Translations under genes and position numbers: made by a program
Shown: positions 18,601-26,763 of the stretch, one piece after another
How positions within the stretch are numbered: position 1 is the stretch's first letter
Layout of the letters: each line of letters begins with the position of its first letter
Source: Flavobacterium gelidicaeli
Lineage (GTDB): Bacteria > Bacteroidota > Bacteroidia > Flavobacteriales > Flavobacteriaceae
DNA: 64,000 bases
Reading direction: 5' to 3'
Assembly (NCBI RefSeq): GCF_013294005.1
Contig: NZ_JABSNK010000001.1
Span: forward strand, 186,001 to 250,000
Notes under the pieces: generated by a model
Databases searched by the model: none
What the model was told of the DNA's origin: nothing
The model's input: only the letters and a program-made list of their open reading frames with translations

Positions 18601-18725
18601 CGAAAGTTCCAAACATTGATCCCGAAACTCAAGCAATTAGCGGCGGTACTCTTTTACCTGGTTTTGAGGTGTTGCAATTACCCTCTTCAAGAAACTACGG
18701 AATAAAATTAAATGCTTCATTCTAA
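15636..18725 (+). CDS. SusC/RagA-family TonB-dependent outer-membrane transporter
   Basis: 1029 residues: signal peptide (to about HSQ23), an N-terminal carboxypeptidase-regulatory-like domain (IQGKVTDSAGFPLTGATI, SYMGFTTKE), the TonB-box-like LGEVVVTALG, a plug domain (about 115-235; SRITIRGDKS, LFIVDGIPI, VLKGAAASALYGSRAANGVIVITTK) and a C-terminal 22-strand-type barrel. With the SusD partner starting 10 bp later it forms an energy-dependent importer. The substrate is not evident. The third gene encodes a phosphatase-superfamily enzyme, so an organophosphate is a speculative possibility. Confidence 0.92.
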   Translation: MKTLKQNLLLFLIVLCGQLLHSQSIIIQGKVTDSAGFPLTGATILVKGTQNSTIADANGSYSIATEKGKTLVFSYMGFTTKEAIATNQEKLNVNLQDDSVALGEVVVTALGIKRDKRALGYASQELKSDDINKVNSTNFVSNLSGKISGVQISGSGNGITSSSRITIRGDKSLNINNNGPLFIVDGIPINNNVYGVGSSATTQTDLPTDYGNGAAEINQENIESVNVLKGAAASALYGSRAANGVIVITTKSGRKGKGLGVSISSSFMTSEALRLPEIQGVYGAGSKQVYDPGADTNLGPRFDSGLSILQNGSPGYSVGEGQVLPFEFRYNLKDFFRKGNSISNTVSISGSDEKTNFRLSYGKTTSEDIVPNSNLKRDNISLNLNYNISDKWKFATVATYTKSASDNTPVSGYGSQGIMYNLLWNHTNVDLDWLKDYWTVKDVRQNSMFGWGDNPFKIAYENINAFKKARIFGNMSSTYQISDDFSFMARIGMDNSNDFRWSRRPIGSSRYTNGMYREQTIGFTEYNADMLLSYDHTFGDFTVKISYGANSMNQYTSESKIEGQGISIPGIYNLQNINVMPIQSRNIYKKRINSMYSLANIGYKDYLYLDVTARNDWSSTLPANNNSYFYPSASLSFIPTSFFEMNKNIDFLKVRVNAASVGNDTDPYRLVKTYDNGSLAGTLTNPSSILNSNLKPEIATSYEAGIEAQFFKKRITLDMSYYVTNSKNQIVGLDISQAAGFNSNVINAGKIQNKGIEIGLGLTPVRTTDFEWTLNANFTRNRGTVKELTPGIDNYIIAQGPNGGTIEARVGERMGDMYGRGYLRSPDNQIVYDNAGSPILDTKIKKIGNYNPDWMLGLATNIRYKNLSLNALVDVRHGGKIYSMTNAIGMESGILAVSLPGRETGIVGQGVVQNTDGSYSPNTTSVTAENWYYSNAFRRDNIEANSFDASYVKLREVSLNYSLSSKFTKAVHMQNLSIGLVGNNLALWTKVPNIDPETQAISGGTLLPGFEVLQLPSSRNYGIKLNASF

Positions 18726-18735
18726 AAAAAACATC

Positions 18736-20145
18736 ATGAAAAAATTCATAACCTTATTATTCTTCTGCGGTCTAGGCATCTCTTGCACCGATGGATTTGA
18801 AGAAATCAACACCAATAAAAACCAACCTACGGTTTCGCAACCAAAACAGTTATTACCTAATGTGATTTTCAACCTAGCCAATACCAATGTAAATAATTCA
18901 TTCAATTTTGGGGATATTGTGGCTCAATACGGTGGCAATTACGAGTACAATGAACTAGATGTTTACAATTGGGGTGCTGATGCTCGTTTTTGGGGCATGT
19001 ACAAATGGCTCAATGATATTTATGACATTAAAAAACAAGCCTTATTGCTACAAGATAAGAATTACGAAGCTATCAGTTTGATTCTAGAGACGTATACCAT
19101 GCAAGTTATTACAGATGCTTATGGAGACGCACCTTACTTAGAAGCGTCAAAAGGTGAAGAAGGTATTTTAAAACCAAAATACGACACACAAGAAGAGATA
19201 TACACCCAATTGCTTTTAAATCTTGATAATGCGAACGCCATCATCGATACCAAGCTAAAAGTAGAAGGTGATAATTTGTTCAACGGTGACATGTTGAAAT
19301 GGAAAAAATTTGCCAATTCGTTGCACCTAAGGTTATTGATGCGTATTTCGAATAAAATAAATGTGAGTGCCAAATTGAACGAAATTGTCTCTAAGCCTGC
19401 ACAATATCCTTTATTTGCATCGAATGCTGATAATGCTACTTATTTTTATTCGGGAAGTTTCCCTAATATTTCGCCTATGAGTGATGGAATCAACAGATTA
19501 TATGGTTATAATATTGTTATCCCAACAACAAATTTGGTAAACACTTTGATCGCTAACAATGACCCAAGACTTGCCGAATGGATTGATCCTATTGCGGGAT
19601 CTACCAACCAATTAGGATTGCAGCCAGGATTGACTTTAGACCAAATTGGAGAGCCAACAAATTATTCAAGAAGAGCGGAAGATTATTTTTATACCAAAAC
19701 AAAAATCGCAGCACTTTTTATGACTTATAGTGAGCTAAACTTTTTACTAGCCGAAGCAAGTCAGCGTAATTTGATCACTATAGGATCAGCGCAAACCTAT
19801 TATAATACAGCCGTTGAAGCATCATTCAAACAGTGGAATGTGGTTATGCCAGCTGATTATTTGACAACAACCGCGCCATATAGCGCGACAACTGAAGTTT
19901 TGTACACTCAAAAATGGCTTGCATTGTATCATACTGGAACCGAATCGTGGTTTGATTGGAAAAGAACAGGGAAACCTAGTTTTATTCAAGCTGGTCCAGG
20001 ATCAAAAAATGGCAATAAAGTTCCAAGACGTATCATGTACCCTAGTTTAGAGCAATCTGTAAATGCACAAAATAACAGTGCTGCTTTGCAAAAATTAGGA
20101 GGGACAGATGATATTAATGCTAAAGTATGGTGGGATAAATTTTAA
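18736..20145 (+). CDS. SusD/RagB-family surface lipoprotein (SusD-like_2 type)
   Basis: Substrate-capturing lid lipoprotein for the preceding SusC protein. I start it at ATG 18736 (MKKFITLLFFCGLGISC), which gives a proper lipoprotein signal with a lipid-accepting Cys17; an upstream ATG at 18712 would overlap susC and put eight charged residues in front. The body has TPR-like helices (MQVITDAYGDAPYLEA, WKKFANSLHLRLLMRI) and the late segment TGTESWFDWKRTGKP followed by RIMYPSLEQSVN, usual for the SusD-like_2 group. The next gene follows 13 bp downstream. Confidence 0.9.
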   Translation: MKKFITLLFFCGLGISCTDGFEEINTNKNQPTVSQPKQLLPNVIFNLANTNVNNSFNFGDIVAQYGGNYEYNELDVYNWGADARFWGMYKWLNDIYDIKKQALLLQDKNYEAISLILETYTMQVITDAYGDAPYLEASKGEEGILKPKYDTQEEIYTQLLLNLDNANAIIDTKLKVEGDNLFNGDMLKWKKFANSLHLRLLMRISNKINVSAKLNEIVSKPAQYPLFASNADNATYFYSGSFPNISPMSDGINRLYGYNIVIPTTNLVNTLIANNDPRLAEWIDPIAGSTNQLGLQPGLTLDQIGEPTNYSRRAEDYFYTKTKIAALFMTYSELNFLLAEASQRNLITIGSAQTYYNTAVEASFKQWNVVMPADYLTTTAPYSATTEVLYTQKWLALYHTGTESWFDWKRTGKPSFIQAGPGSKNGNKVPRRIMYPSLEQSVNAQNNSAALQKLGGTDDINAKVWWDKF

Positions 20146-20158
20146 ATATAACAAGAAA

Positions 20159-21241
20159 ATGAAAAGAATAATTATAATACTATTACTTGCTTGCGGTACA
20201 ATAGCTCAAGCTCAAAAAGCCGAAAACATCATTATAATTACCACTGACGGTTTTAGATGGCAAGAAGCTTTTAAAGGGATGGATGAAACGCTCGCCAGAG
20301 ACAAAAAGTTCAATCAAAACGACAGTAGCTATATTTATAAAAAATATTGGGCCGAAACCCCAAAGGAACGTAGAGAAAAACTAATGCCTTTTATGTGGTC
20401 AGTTTTGGCAAAAAAAGGGCAAATTTATGGCAATAGAACAGTAGGTAACAAAGTGAATAATGCCAATCCGTATTGGTTTAGTTATCCTGGTTATAACGAA
20501 ATCATGACAGGTTATGCAGATACTTTAATCAATTCTAACCACTATCCTGCAAATCCCAATATTACGATTTTAGAATTCTTGAATAAACAACCAAAGATAA
20601 AAGGTAAAGTAGCTGCTTTTGGTGCTTGGGATGCTTTTGACAACATTTTAAATGAAAAAAGAGCAGGTTTCCCAGTGGTATCTGCCTTCGATAACGTGGG
20701 AGGTAAAACGCCAAATGAAAAACAGAAACTAATCAATGCCATGCGCACCGATTCTTTCAAACCTTTTCATGAAGAAGAATGTTTGGATGTATTTACGCAT
20801 TATGGTGCATTAGAAGAATTGAAAACCAACAAACCTCGCGTGCTTTACATATCGTATGGTGAAACCGATGAATGGGCACATTATGGCTTTTACCGTTCCT
20901 ACCTTGATGCCGCACATCAAGTAGATACTTGGATTAAGGAAATTTGGGACTTTGTAGAAACTGACCCACAATACAAAGGAAAAACGGCATTAGTATTCAC
21001 CACAGATCACGGACGTGGGGATATCATAAAAGCAGAATGGACAAGTCATGGTCCTCATATAAATGATGCTAGCGAAATTTGGTTTGCTACTATGGGACCA
21101 CAAATTGAACCGAAGGGCGAAATGAAAAACGAAAATCAATTGTACCAAAATCAATTTGCGCAAACTATGGCAAAAATAATGGGATACACTTTTGAAGCCA
21201 ATCATCCTATTGCTAATGAAATACCAGGGTTGGTAAAATAG
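20159..21241 (+). CDS. Secreted alkaline-phosphatase-superfamily hydrolase
   Basis: Start chosen at ATG 20159 (MKRIIIILLLACGTIAQAQ), which gives a 360-residue protein with a clean signal peptide; the longer reading from 20108 overlaps susD. Metal-ligand motifs of the superfamily are visible: TTDGFRW (Asp30), ETDEWAHYG (Asp237, His241), TTDHGRG (Asp283, His284) and TSHGPH (His297). A nucleophile candidate is Ser108 in WFSYPGYNE, but this is not certain. Relatives are annotated as phosphoglyceromutase-like or type I phosphodiesterase. Co-transcribed with the SusCD pair, it probably processes the imported compound in the periplasm. Confidence 0.8.
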   Translation: MKRIIIILLLACGTIAQAQKAENIIIITTDGFRWQEAFKGMDETLARDKKFNQNDSSYIYKKYWAETPKERREKLMPFMWSVLAKKGQIYGNRTVGNKVNNANPYWFSYPGYNEIMTGYADTLINSNHYPANPNITILEFLNKQPKIKGKVAAFGAWDAFDNILNEKRAGFPVVSAFDNVGGKTPNEKQKLINAMRTDSFKPFHEEECLDVFTHYGALEELKTNKPRVLYISYGETDEWAHYGFYRSYLDAAHQVDTWIKEIWDFVETDPQYKGKTALVFTTDHGRGDIIKAEWTSHGPHINDASEIWFATMGPQIEPKGEMKNENQLYQNQFAQTMAKIMGYTFEANHPIANEIPGLVK

Positions 21242-21260
21242 AATCATAGTATACCAAAAT

Positions 21261-21292
21261 AAAAGGGTTTGACATTAATGTCAAACCCTTTT
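21261..21292. terminator. Strong bidirectional terminator (GGGTTTGACA stem)
   Basis: Perfect 14-bp arms AAAAGGGTTTGACA (21261-21274) and TGTCAAACCCTTTT (21279-21292), with loop TTAA, between convergent genes. The same 14-bp arms recur at 33108-33139. Confidence 0.9.
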
Positions 21293-21332
21293 ATACAAAA
21301 AACAAAACCATAATTATTCTAAGCTAAACGTC

Positions 21333-23597
21333 CTACTGTAATAAGAAGTCCGCTTTTTGATCTCCTATTTGGATGGTAAACGTTCCTTTTTCTGAAATCC
21401 ATTTTAATTCGTTGTTTACAAATTTTAAATCTTGTGGATTTAAAGTAAATGAAACTTTTTTAGTTTCTCCTGGCGCCAATTCAATTTTTTCAAAACGTTT
21501 TAGCGATTTAAATTCAGGCGTAATTGACGCTACATTATCTGATAAATACAACAAAACTGCTTCTTTACCCTGTGAAGACCCTGAATTAGTCACCTCAACA
21601 GAAACTGTAATATCATCTGAACTGCTTATCTCTTTTTTATCAATTTTTATATTGCTGTATTTAAAAGTCGTGTAGGATAAACCGGTACCAAATTCATATT
21701 GTGGCAAGTAACTTTTTTCATATTTAGCATCGTCATTTTGCTCCCCTTCTGAAATACTTTCGGTATATTTTCTATTGTATTTTTCTAATGAATTTGGATA
21801 TCTTGGGTAATTATAAGGCAATCTTCCGCTTGGATTCACCTCTCCATACACTATATCTACTAAAGCTCTTGCTCCTTCGTTTCCGGGAAGGTAACATTGA
21901 ATGACCGCATTCATTTTTGATTCAAAATCACTAATCAACCTTGGACGGCCTTCATTCAAAATTAAGATAATTGGCTTGTCTAATTTGGCTAAAGCCAAAG
22001 CTAATTTTATTTGCGAATCACTCATGTATATATTACTAATATCCCCCGGTGTTTCGGTATAATTTTTTTCCCCTAAACACAAAACAATTTTAGAGGCTTG
22101 TTTTGCAAGAGCAACTGCTTTTTCTATTTCAGCATCATTTTCAATTTCTAAATCTGCGCCTGGTGTATACAATACATTTTCTTTCCCAATTTTGTTTTGA
22201 AAAGCCTCCAGAATTGTGAATTTATCCGCAGCATAAGTATCTGAATTTTCTCCTTGCCAAGTATAAGACCAACCTCCGTTAAGGTACTTCATACTGTTTG
22301 CCGTAGCTCCTGTAACTAATATTTTTTCGTTTTTATTTAATGGTAGAATAGCTTCTTTATTTTTTAATAAAGTAATTGATTCTGCTACCGTTTGATACGC
22401 TTTTTCAATGTGTTCCTTACTACCAAAAGCAGGGTAATCTTTGAGATCAGCTACCGTATTTTCGAATAAATTAAGTTCAAATTTCATTTTTAAAATTCGA
22501 GAAACAGCATCATCAATACGAGAAATAGGTACTTCCCCTTTATTAACAAGGTCTACTAAATCAGTATAGAAAGTAAAGTCTTCAGGAACCATACTCATAT
22601 CAATACCTGCCATAACAGCGATTTTAACAGCATCTCTATTTGATTCAGCCACTTTATGACGGGTATATAAATAAATTATATCCTTCCAGTCCGTTACTAC
22701 AACGCCTGAAAAACCCAACTCGTTTTTTAAAATATCGGTAATTAAATGCTTGCTTGCATGCACTGGAGTTCCATTGATCTCTCCTGAACTTACCATCACA
22801 CTTTTGGCACCCGCTTTGATTGCAGCTTGATAAATGGTCAAGTCATACTGACGTAAAATACGTTCAGGAATAATACTTGGCGTACGGTCTTTTCCACTAG
22901 TGGTGCTTCCGTAACCTATGTAATGTTTCATACACGATGCTACTTGATATTTAGATCCCACTCCGTCTCCTTCATAACCTTCAACTAAAGCCACAGCCAT
23001 TTTTGATGATAGATAAGCATCTTCACCAAAAGTTTCCCACATTCTTGACCAAGCTGGATTTCTAGGGAAATCTAAATCAGGTGAAAAAACCCAAGGTATA
23101 GAAGAAGCACGTGTTTCATAAGCTGAAATTTGCGCTCCTTTTTTAACCAATTCGGTATTAAAGGTTGCTGCCAAACCTATTTGCTGCGGGAATAAAGTCG
23201 CTCCTTGTGTATAACTTGCACCGTGAATGGCGTCAATACCATATAAAACAGGGATTTTCAATCTCGTCTTATTAGCTTCAGTGCTAATGGTTGAGATCAC
23301 TCCTTTCCATTGTTCAATAGTTTGAGCTCCTGGATTAGGAACGTTTAAAATGGATCCTATATGGTATTTTTGAATTCCTTCTTTTAGTTTTGCAGCATCA
23401 AGAATTCCTTTTTTTCCAGTTACTTCAAAATTAGTAACGGTTATTTGAGTCATTTGACCTACTTTTTCTTCTATACTCATTTTAGACAATAAAGCAGCTA
23501 CTTTATTATCTATTGCTGATTTATTGTTTTTTACTTCTTGGCTCCAAACGGTTCCTGCAAACAAAAAGACAACTAATAACACTACTGTATTTTTCAT
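21333..23597 (-). CDS. bglX: Glycoside hydrolase family 3 beta-glucosidase (BglX-like)
   Basis: 754 residues with signal peptide (to VWSQ20), a GH3 N-terminal TIM barrel, alpha/beta second domain and C-terminal fibronectin-III-like domain (about 650-745). The nucleophile is Asp303 in VVVTDWKD; KHYIGYG (about 224-230) and FGEDAYLSS are diagnostic of periplasmic beta-glucosidases such as BglX. It should release glucose from oligosaccharides in the periplasm. It is the last gene of the SusC-SusD-GH30-GH3 operon and points to a beta-glucan substrate. Confidence 0.92.
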   Translation of the reverse strand: MKNTVVLLVVFLFAGTVWSQEVKNNKSAIDNKVAALLSKMSIEEKVGQMTQITVTNFEVTGKKGILDAAKLKEGIQKYHIGSILNVPNPGAQTIEQWKGVISTISTEANKTRLKIPVLYGIDAIHGASYTQGATLFPQQIGLAATFNTELVKKGAQISAYETRASSIPWVFSPDLDFPRNPAWSRMWETFGEDAYLSSKMAVALVEGYEGDGVGSKYQVASCMKHYIGYGSTTSGKDRTPSIIPERILRQYDLTIYQAAIKAGAKSVMVSSGEINGTPVHASKHLITDILKNELGFSGVVVTDWKDIIYLYTRHKVAESNRDAVKIAVMAGIDMSMVPEDFTFYTDLVDLVNKGEVPISRIDDAVSRILKMKFELNLFENTVADLKDYPAFGSKEHIEKAYQTVAESITLLKNKEAILPLNKNEKILVTGATANSMKYLNGGWSYTWQGENSDTYAADKFTILEAFQNKIGKENVLYTPGADLEIENDAEIEKAVALAKQASKIVLCLGEKNYTETPGDISNIYMSDSQIKLALALAKLDKPIILILNEGRPRLISDFESKMNAVIQCYLPGNEGARALVDIVYGEVNPSGRLPYNYPRYPNSLEKYNRKYTESISEGEQNDDAKYEKSYLPQYEFGTGLSYTTFKYSNIKIDKKEISSSDDITVSVEVTNSGSSQGKEAVLLYLSDNVASITPEFKSLKRFEKIELAPGETKKVSFTLNPQDLKFVNNELKWISEKGTFTIQIGDQKADFLLQ

Positions 23598-23637
23598 ATT
23601 TAATTTTAAATTTTATACACTTTTAAAAGCAATTTTT

Positions 23638-23651
23638 GCTTTCGCGAAAGC
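23638..23651. repeat. Palindrome GCTTTCGCGAAAGC in the GH30-GH3 spacer
   Basis: A perfect 14-bp palindrome in the 63-bp gap between the GH30 and GH3 genes. It has no T tract, so it is not an evident terminator. Function unknown. Confidence 0.5.
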
Positions 23652-23660
23652 GATCTTACA

Positions 23661-25112
23661 CTAATAAACTAGGGTTTGCATGGCATGAGGAGGTATTACA
23701 ACCTCGGCTTGATTAGCCGATACCATTAAACTATACGTGATACTTTTATCAGAATCATTCATAACCACAGTCACCACAGTTCCGTCTAAATTAAGAAAAG
23801 AAGTACTTATTAAAACACTTCTGCTTACTGCTGAACTGATTCTTTTTGCACCAACTCGAATAAATTTAGAAAAATGTCCAATATAATAATAGGAAGGCGT
23901 ATAGATTAGTTCTCCCGTATTGGTATTTGCATGAACAGGTGCAAAACAGAAATTCCCCACATGATTTGGTCCTCCATTTTGATCTAGTAGAATATTCCAG
24001 TCTGTCCAGCCCACGGTTCCATTATTAAAATCATTAATCATTGCTTTACCATATCTTTCGGCATTAGGCCAAAACTGGTATTTATTTGCATCAAAACGTT
24101 CTACACAGCCTTCAGTAAACAATAGCTTTTTATCGGGATAGGCTTCGTAAACTTTTCGAACATTATCAAACATTTGTTCTCCTCCAGACCAGTTTTCGTA
24201 CCAATGAAAACCAGTTCCCCAAACATATTTTGCTGCTTCAGGGTCAGAAAGAATTGTATTTGCTCTTTCATACATTAAATCTCTGTTGTGGTCCCAGATA
24301 ACAATATTTTTATTTCCTAAACCTTCTTTTTTAAGTGTTGGTCCTAAATAATTTTTTATAAAATCTCGCTCCTCATCGGCAGTATACAAACACGATTCCC
24401 ATGTTTGTTTAGCCATAGGTTCATTTTGAATTGTTAAACCCCAGATAGGAATACCTTCTTTTTCATAAGCGTTAATAAATTTCACATAATAATTAGCCCA
24501 AGCTTGGTCATATTCTGGTAAAAGAACACCTCCTTGCAGCATATTATTTGTGCTTTTCATAAAAGCGGGAGGACTCCATGGAGACGCGTAAGTTGTTAAC
24601 TTACCACCAGCTGTTTTTATTGCTTGCTTAATTAAAGGGATTTTATATTGCTGATCGTGAGCAATAGAAAAACTTTTTAAATCCTTATCTCCTTCTTTAA
24701 TATAAGTGTAGCTTTCGCTGCTAAAATCAGAACTATGTATCGTTGTCCTTAGCAGAGAATAGCCAATACCTTTTTCTTTATCGTAGTAGGATGTCAAAAA
24801 TTCTTGCTGTTTGTCCTTTGGTAATTTTGCAAAAACTTCGGCACTTGCATCAGTAATTGCACCTCCAATACCTAAAAAATTTTGAAACGTTTTTCTAGGC
24901 TCCACCACGATTGCTAATTGTGTTTCTAAAGGCTGCGTTGCTTTCGAAAAAAACAACTTAGCTGTAGGACTCAACCTGAGTCTTGTATTTTCGGCAGTAG
25001 TATATACTGTAATTTTTTTAGCTGCTGTAGCAATATCTTGTTTACTTTGCTTTTGCGAAAATGCTACAAACGAAAACAGCAAACATAGTAATGTGTACTT
25101 TGGAATTTTCAT
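23661..25112 (-). CDS. Glycoside hydrolase family 30 (glucosylceramidase-like / beta-1,6-glucanase-like)
   Basis: Start chosen at ATG 25112 (MKIPKYTLLCLLFSFVAFSQ), which gives a signal peptide; the reading from 25154 adds 14 residues before it. The 483-residue enzyme has GIGGAITDASA, TTYASPWSPPAFMK, the acid/base Glu231 in IQNEP and the nucleophile Glu334 in LFTEGC, all typical of GH30. The family includes glucosylceramidases and endo-beta-1,6-glucanases. Given the PUL with GH3, activity on beta-1,6-linked glucan or laminarin side chains is the best inference. Exact linkage cannot be told from sequence. Confidence 0.88.
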   Translation of the reverse strand: MKIPKYTLLCLLFSFVAFSQKQSKQDIATAAKKITVYTTAENTRLRLSPTAKLFFSKATQPLETQLAIVVEPRKTFQNFLGIGGAITDASAEVFAKLPKDKQQEFLTSYYDKEKGIGYSLLRTTIHSSDFSSESYTYIKEGDKDLKSFSIAHDQQYKIPLIKQAIKTAGGKLTTYASPWSPPAFMKSTNNMLQGGVLLPEYDQAWANYYVKFINAYEKEGIPIWGLTIQNEPMAKQTWESCLYTADEERDFIKNYLGPTLKKEGLGNKNIVIWDHNRDLMYERANTILSDPEAAKYVWGTGFHWYENWSGGEQMFDNVRKVYEAYPDKKLLFTEGCVERFDANKYQFWPNAERYGKAMINDFNNGTVGWTDWNILLDQNGGPNHVGNFCFAPVHANTNTGELIYTPSYYYIGHFSKFIRVGAKRISSAVSRSVLISTSFLNLDGTVVTVVMNDSDKSITYSLMVSANQAEVVIPPHAMQTLVY

Positions 25113-25161
25113 TATTGTATTTTTAAATTCTTGTAATACTACTTTAAAAGACATTATTTAA

Positions 25162-25196
25162 AAATAGCCCATAAACAAAATGAATATGGGCTATTT
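25162..25196 (-). terminator. Intra-operon hairpin between susD and GH30
   Basis: Arms AAATAGCCCATA (25162-25173) and TATGGGCTATTT (25185-25196) form a perfect 12-bp stem with an 11-nt loop, and the minus strand continues with a short T run. It lies 34 bp after the susD stop and upstream of the enzyme genes, so it may attenuate transcription or protect the susCD message. Confidence 0.65.
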
Positions 25197-25229
25197 AAAC
25201 CTAACTCAATTAAACTAACTCAACATGTA

Positions 25230-26747
25230 TTAATAACCTGTATTTTGAACCATCTTAGTGTTATTAAACTCACTGTATGGTATTGGCATTGACTCGTTTT
25301 TATTAGCAGTAAAACCTTTAAAAGCTAATTTTGCAGCTGCTTCACCCGTACGTACTAAATCATACCAACGGTGTCCTTCACCGGCAAGTTCTAATCTTCT
25401 TTCATTCATAATTGCAGCCATAGAAACAGGAACTGATGGTAAACCAACTCTAGCTCTAACCGCATCAAGAAGCGCTTGAGCTCTTGCTCCACTTCCGTTT
25501 AAAGCTTCTGCTTCCATTAAATAAGTATCGGCCAAACGAATAATATAGGTATTAATAGAAAAATTCAAGAAAGGATTAGCCGCAGTAATATCACTGTTAA
25601 CCGCTGCATATTTTATAAAATGATACCCTTTTTCGTTATAGCTATCTGTGTAAGTGATACGTCCAGCAGTTCTTTCGGCTGCTGCATCAAAAAGCGTCGA
25701 TGCAAAACGAGGATCTGTTTTTAAAGCAGTTGCTAAGTCAGTCGTTGCAGTCATAAAACCCCAACCATTAATATAATCAGGTAATCCAGCGGCTTTTCCT
25801 GTTGCAGTTCTAGAGTAATCTCTCATTCCCATTAATTGAGAAGCCACATTTCCTTCGTCATTTCCTAACTCAAAATTCCCCCAATCAGCATTGGATTTAT
25901 CCGAATAAGCAATTTCGAAAATAGACTCTGTATTAAATTTATTGATGTGATTCCATAAATCAGCAAAAGCAGGCATTAATTTATAACCATAACTACTTGT
26001 TGCTCCTGGAGTTCCATTTACTTTAGCAAATTCAACCGCAGCCTCTGTTTTTTTATTGTCATACAAATATATTTTTCCTAACAGTGCCGTTGCAGCTCCT
26101 CTTGAAAAACGTCCTGATTCCCCTTCGATAATAGTAATAGGTAAATCACCAATGGCTTCATTTAAGTCTTTTTCCATTTGGATGTAAACATCTTCCGGTT
26201 TTGCTTGCATTACATCTGGAACCTCATCTTTAGAGAGTGGCGCTAGAATTAAAGGAACATTTTTAAACATTCTAACAAGGTCAAAATAATAATAAGCACG
26301 TAAGGTTTTTACTTCGGCCATGAACCTTGCTTTCTTGGTTGCATCCATAGGGACATCAGGAAGTTTTTGGATCATGACATTACATCTAAAAACACCTTGA
26401 TAATAATTTGACCAAATAGCTGGCGGAATATTAAACGGACTCACCGTATAGTTTGATGCTACCTGAAGACCGGGTTGATCTCCTGAATTACCTCCTCCCG
26501 CGTAAAAGTCATCTGAAGCAGAATTTAAGAATAACAACGGAGCAGTTTCCATTGAACCAGCAAACTTCCCTACTTTATCATAGGCTGCTACTAAACCAGA
26601 ATAAGCTTCGGTCTCATTTCTATAAAAATTACTTTCTAATACTACTCCATCCCCTTTTACCTCTAATTTTTCGTCAGTATCACACGATCCAAGTGCTAAT
26701 AACACTCCAACAGCGACGATTGATTGTTTAAAACTTATAAGTTTCAT
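25230..26747 (-). CDS. SusD/RagB-family surface glycan-binding lipoprotein
   Basis: 505 residues: lipoprotein signal with LALGSC (Cys23), an N-terminal SusD-like helical region (NFYRNETEAYSGLVAAYD, VKTLRAYYYFDLVRMFKNVPLI) and the C-terminal RagB/SusD segment (MNERRLELAGEGHRWYDLVRTGEA, then a closing PIPYSEFNNTKMVQNTGY). It is the classic SusD type, unlike the SusD-like_2 protein at 18736. It captures glycan at the cell surface for the SusC transporter encoded 16 bp upstream. Confidence 0.93.
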   Translation of the reverse strand: MKLISFKQSIVAVGVLLALGSCDTDEKLEVKGDGVVLESNFYRNETEAYSGLVAAYDKVGKFAGSMETAPLLFLNSASDDFYAGGGNSGDQPGLQVASNYTVSPFNIPPAIWSNYYQGVFRCNVMIQKLPDVPMDATKKARFMAEVKTLRAYYYFDLVRMFKNVPLILAPLSKDEVPDVMQAKPEDVYIQMEKDLNEAIGDLPITIIEGESGRFSRGAATALLGKIYLYDNKKTEAAVEFAKVNGTPGATSSYGYKLMPAFADLWNHINKFNTESIFEIAYSDKSNADWGNFELGNDEGNVASQLMGMRDYSRTATGKAAGLPDYINGWGFMTATTDLATALKTDPRFASTLFDAAAERTAGRITYTDSYNEKGYHFIKYAAVNSDITAANPFLNFSINTYIIRLADTYLMEAEALNGSGARAQALLDAVRARVGLPSVPVSMAAIMNERRLELAGEGHRWYDLVRTGEAAAKLAFKGFTANKNESMPIPYSEFNNTKMVQNTGY

Positions 26748-26763
26748 AATATCTTATTTTTAA

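Noticed and set aside
20108..20158. Upstream start of the phosphatase gene
   Set aside because: It lies within susD and would hide the signal peptide; ATG 20159 gives a clean leader 13 bp after the susD stop.
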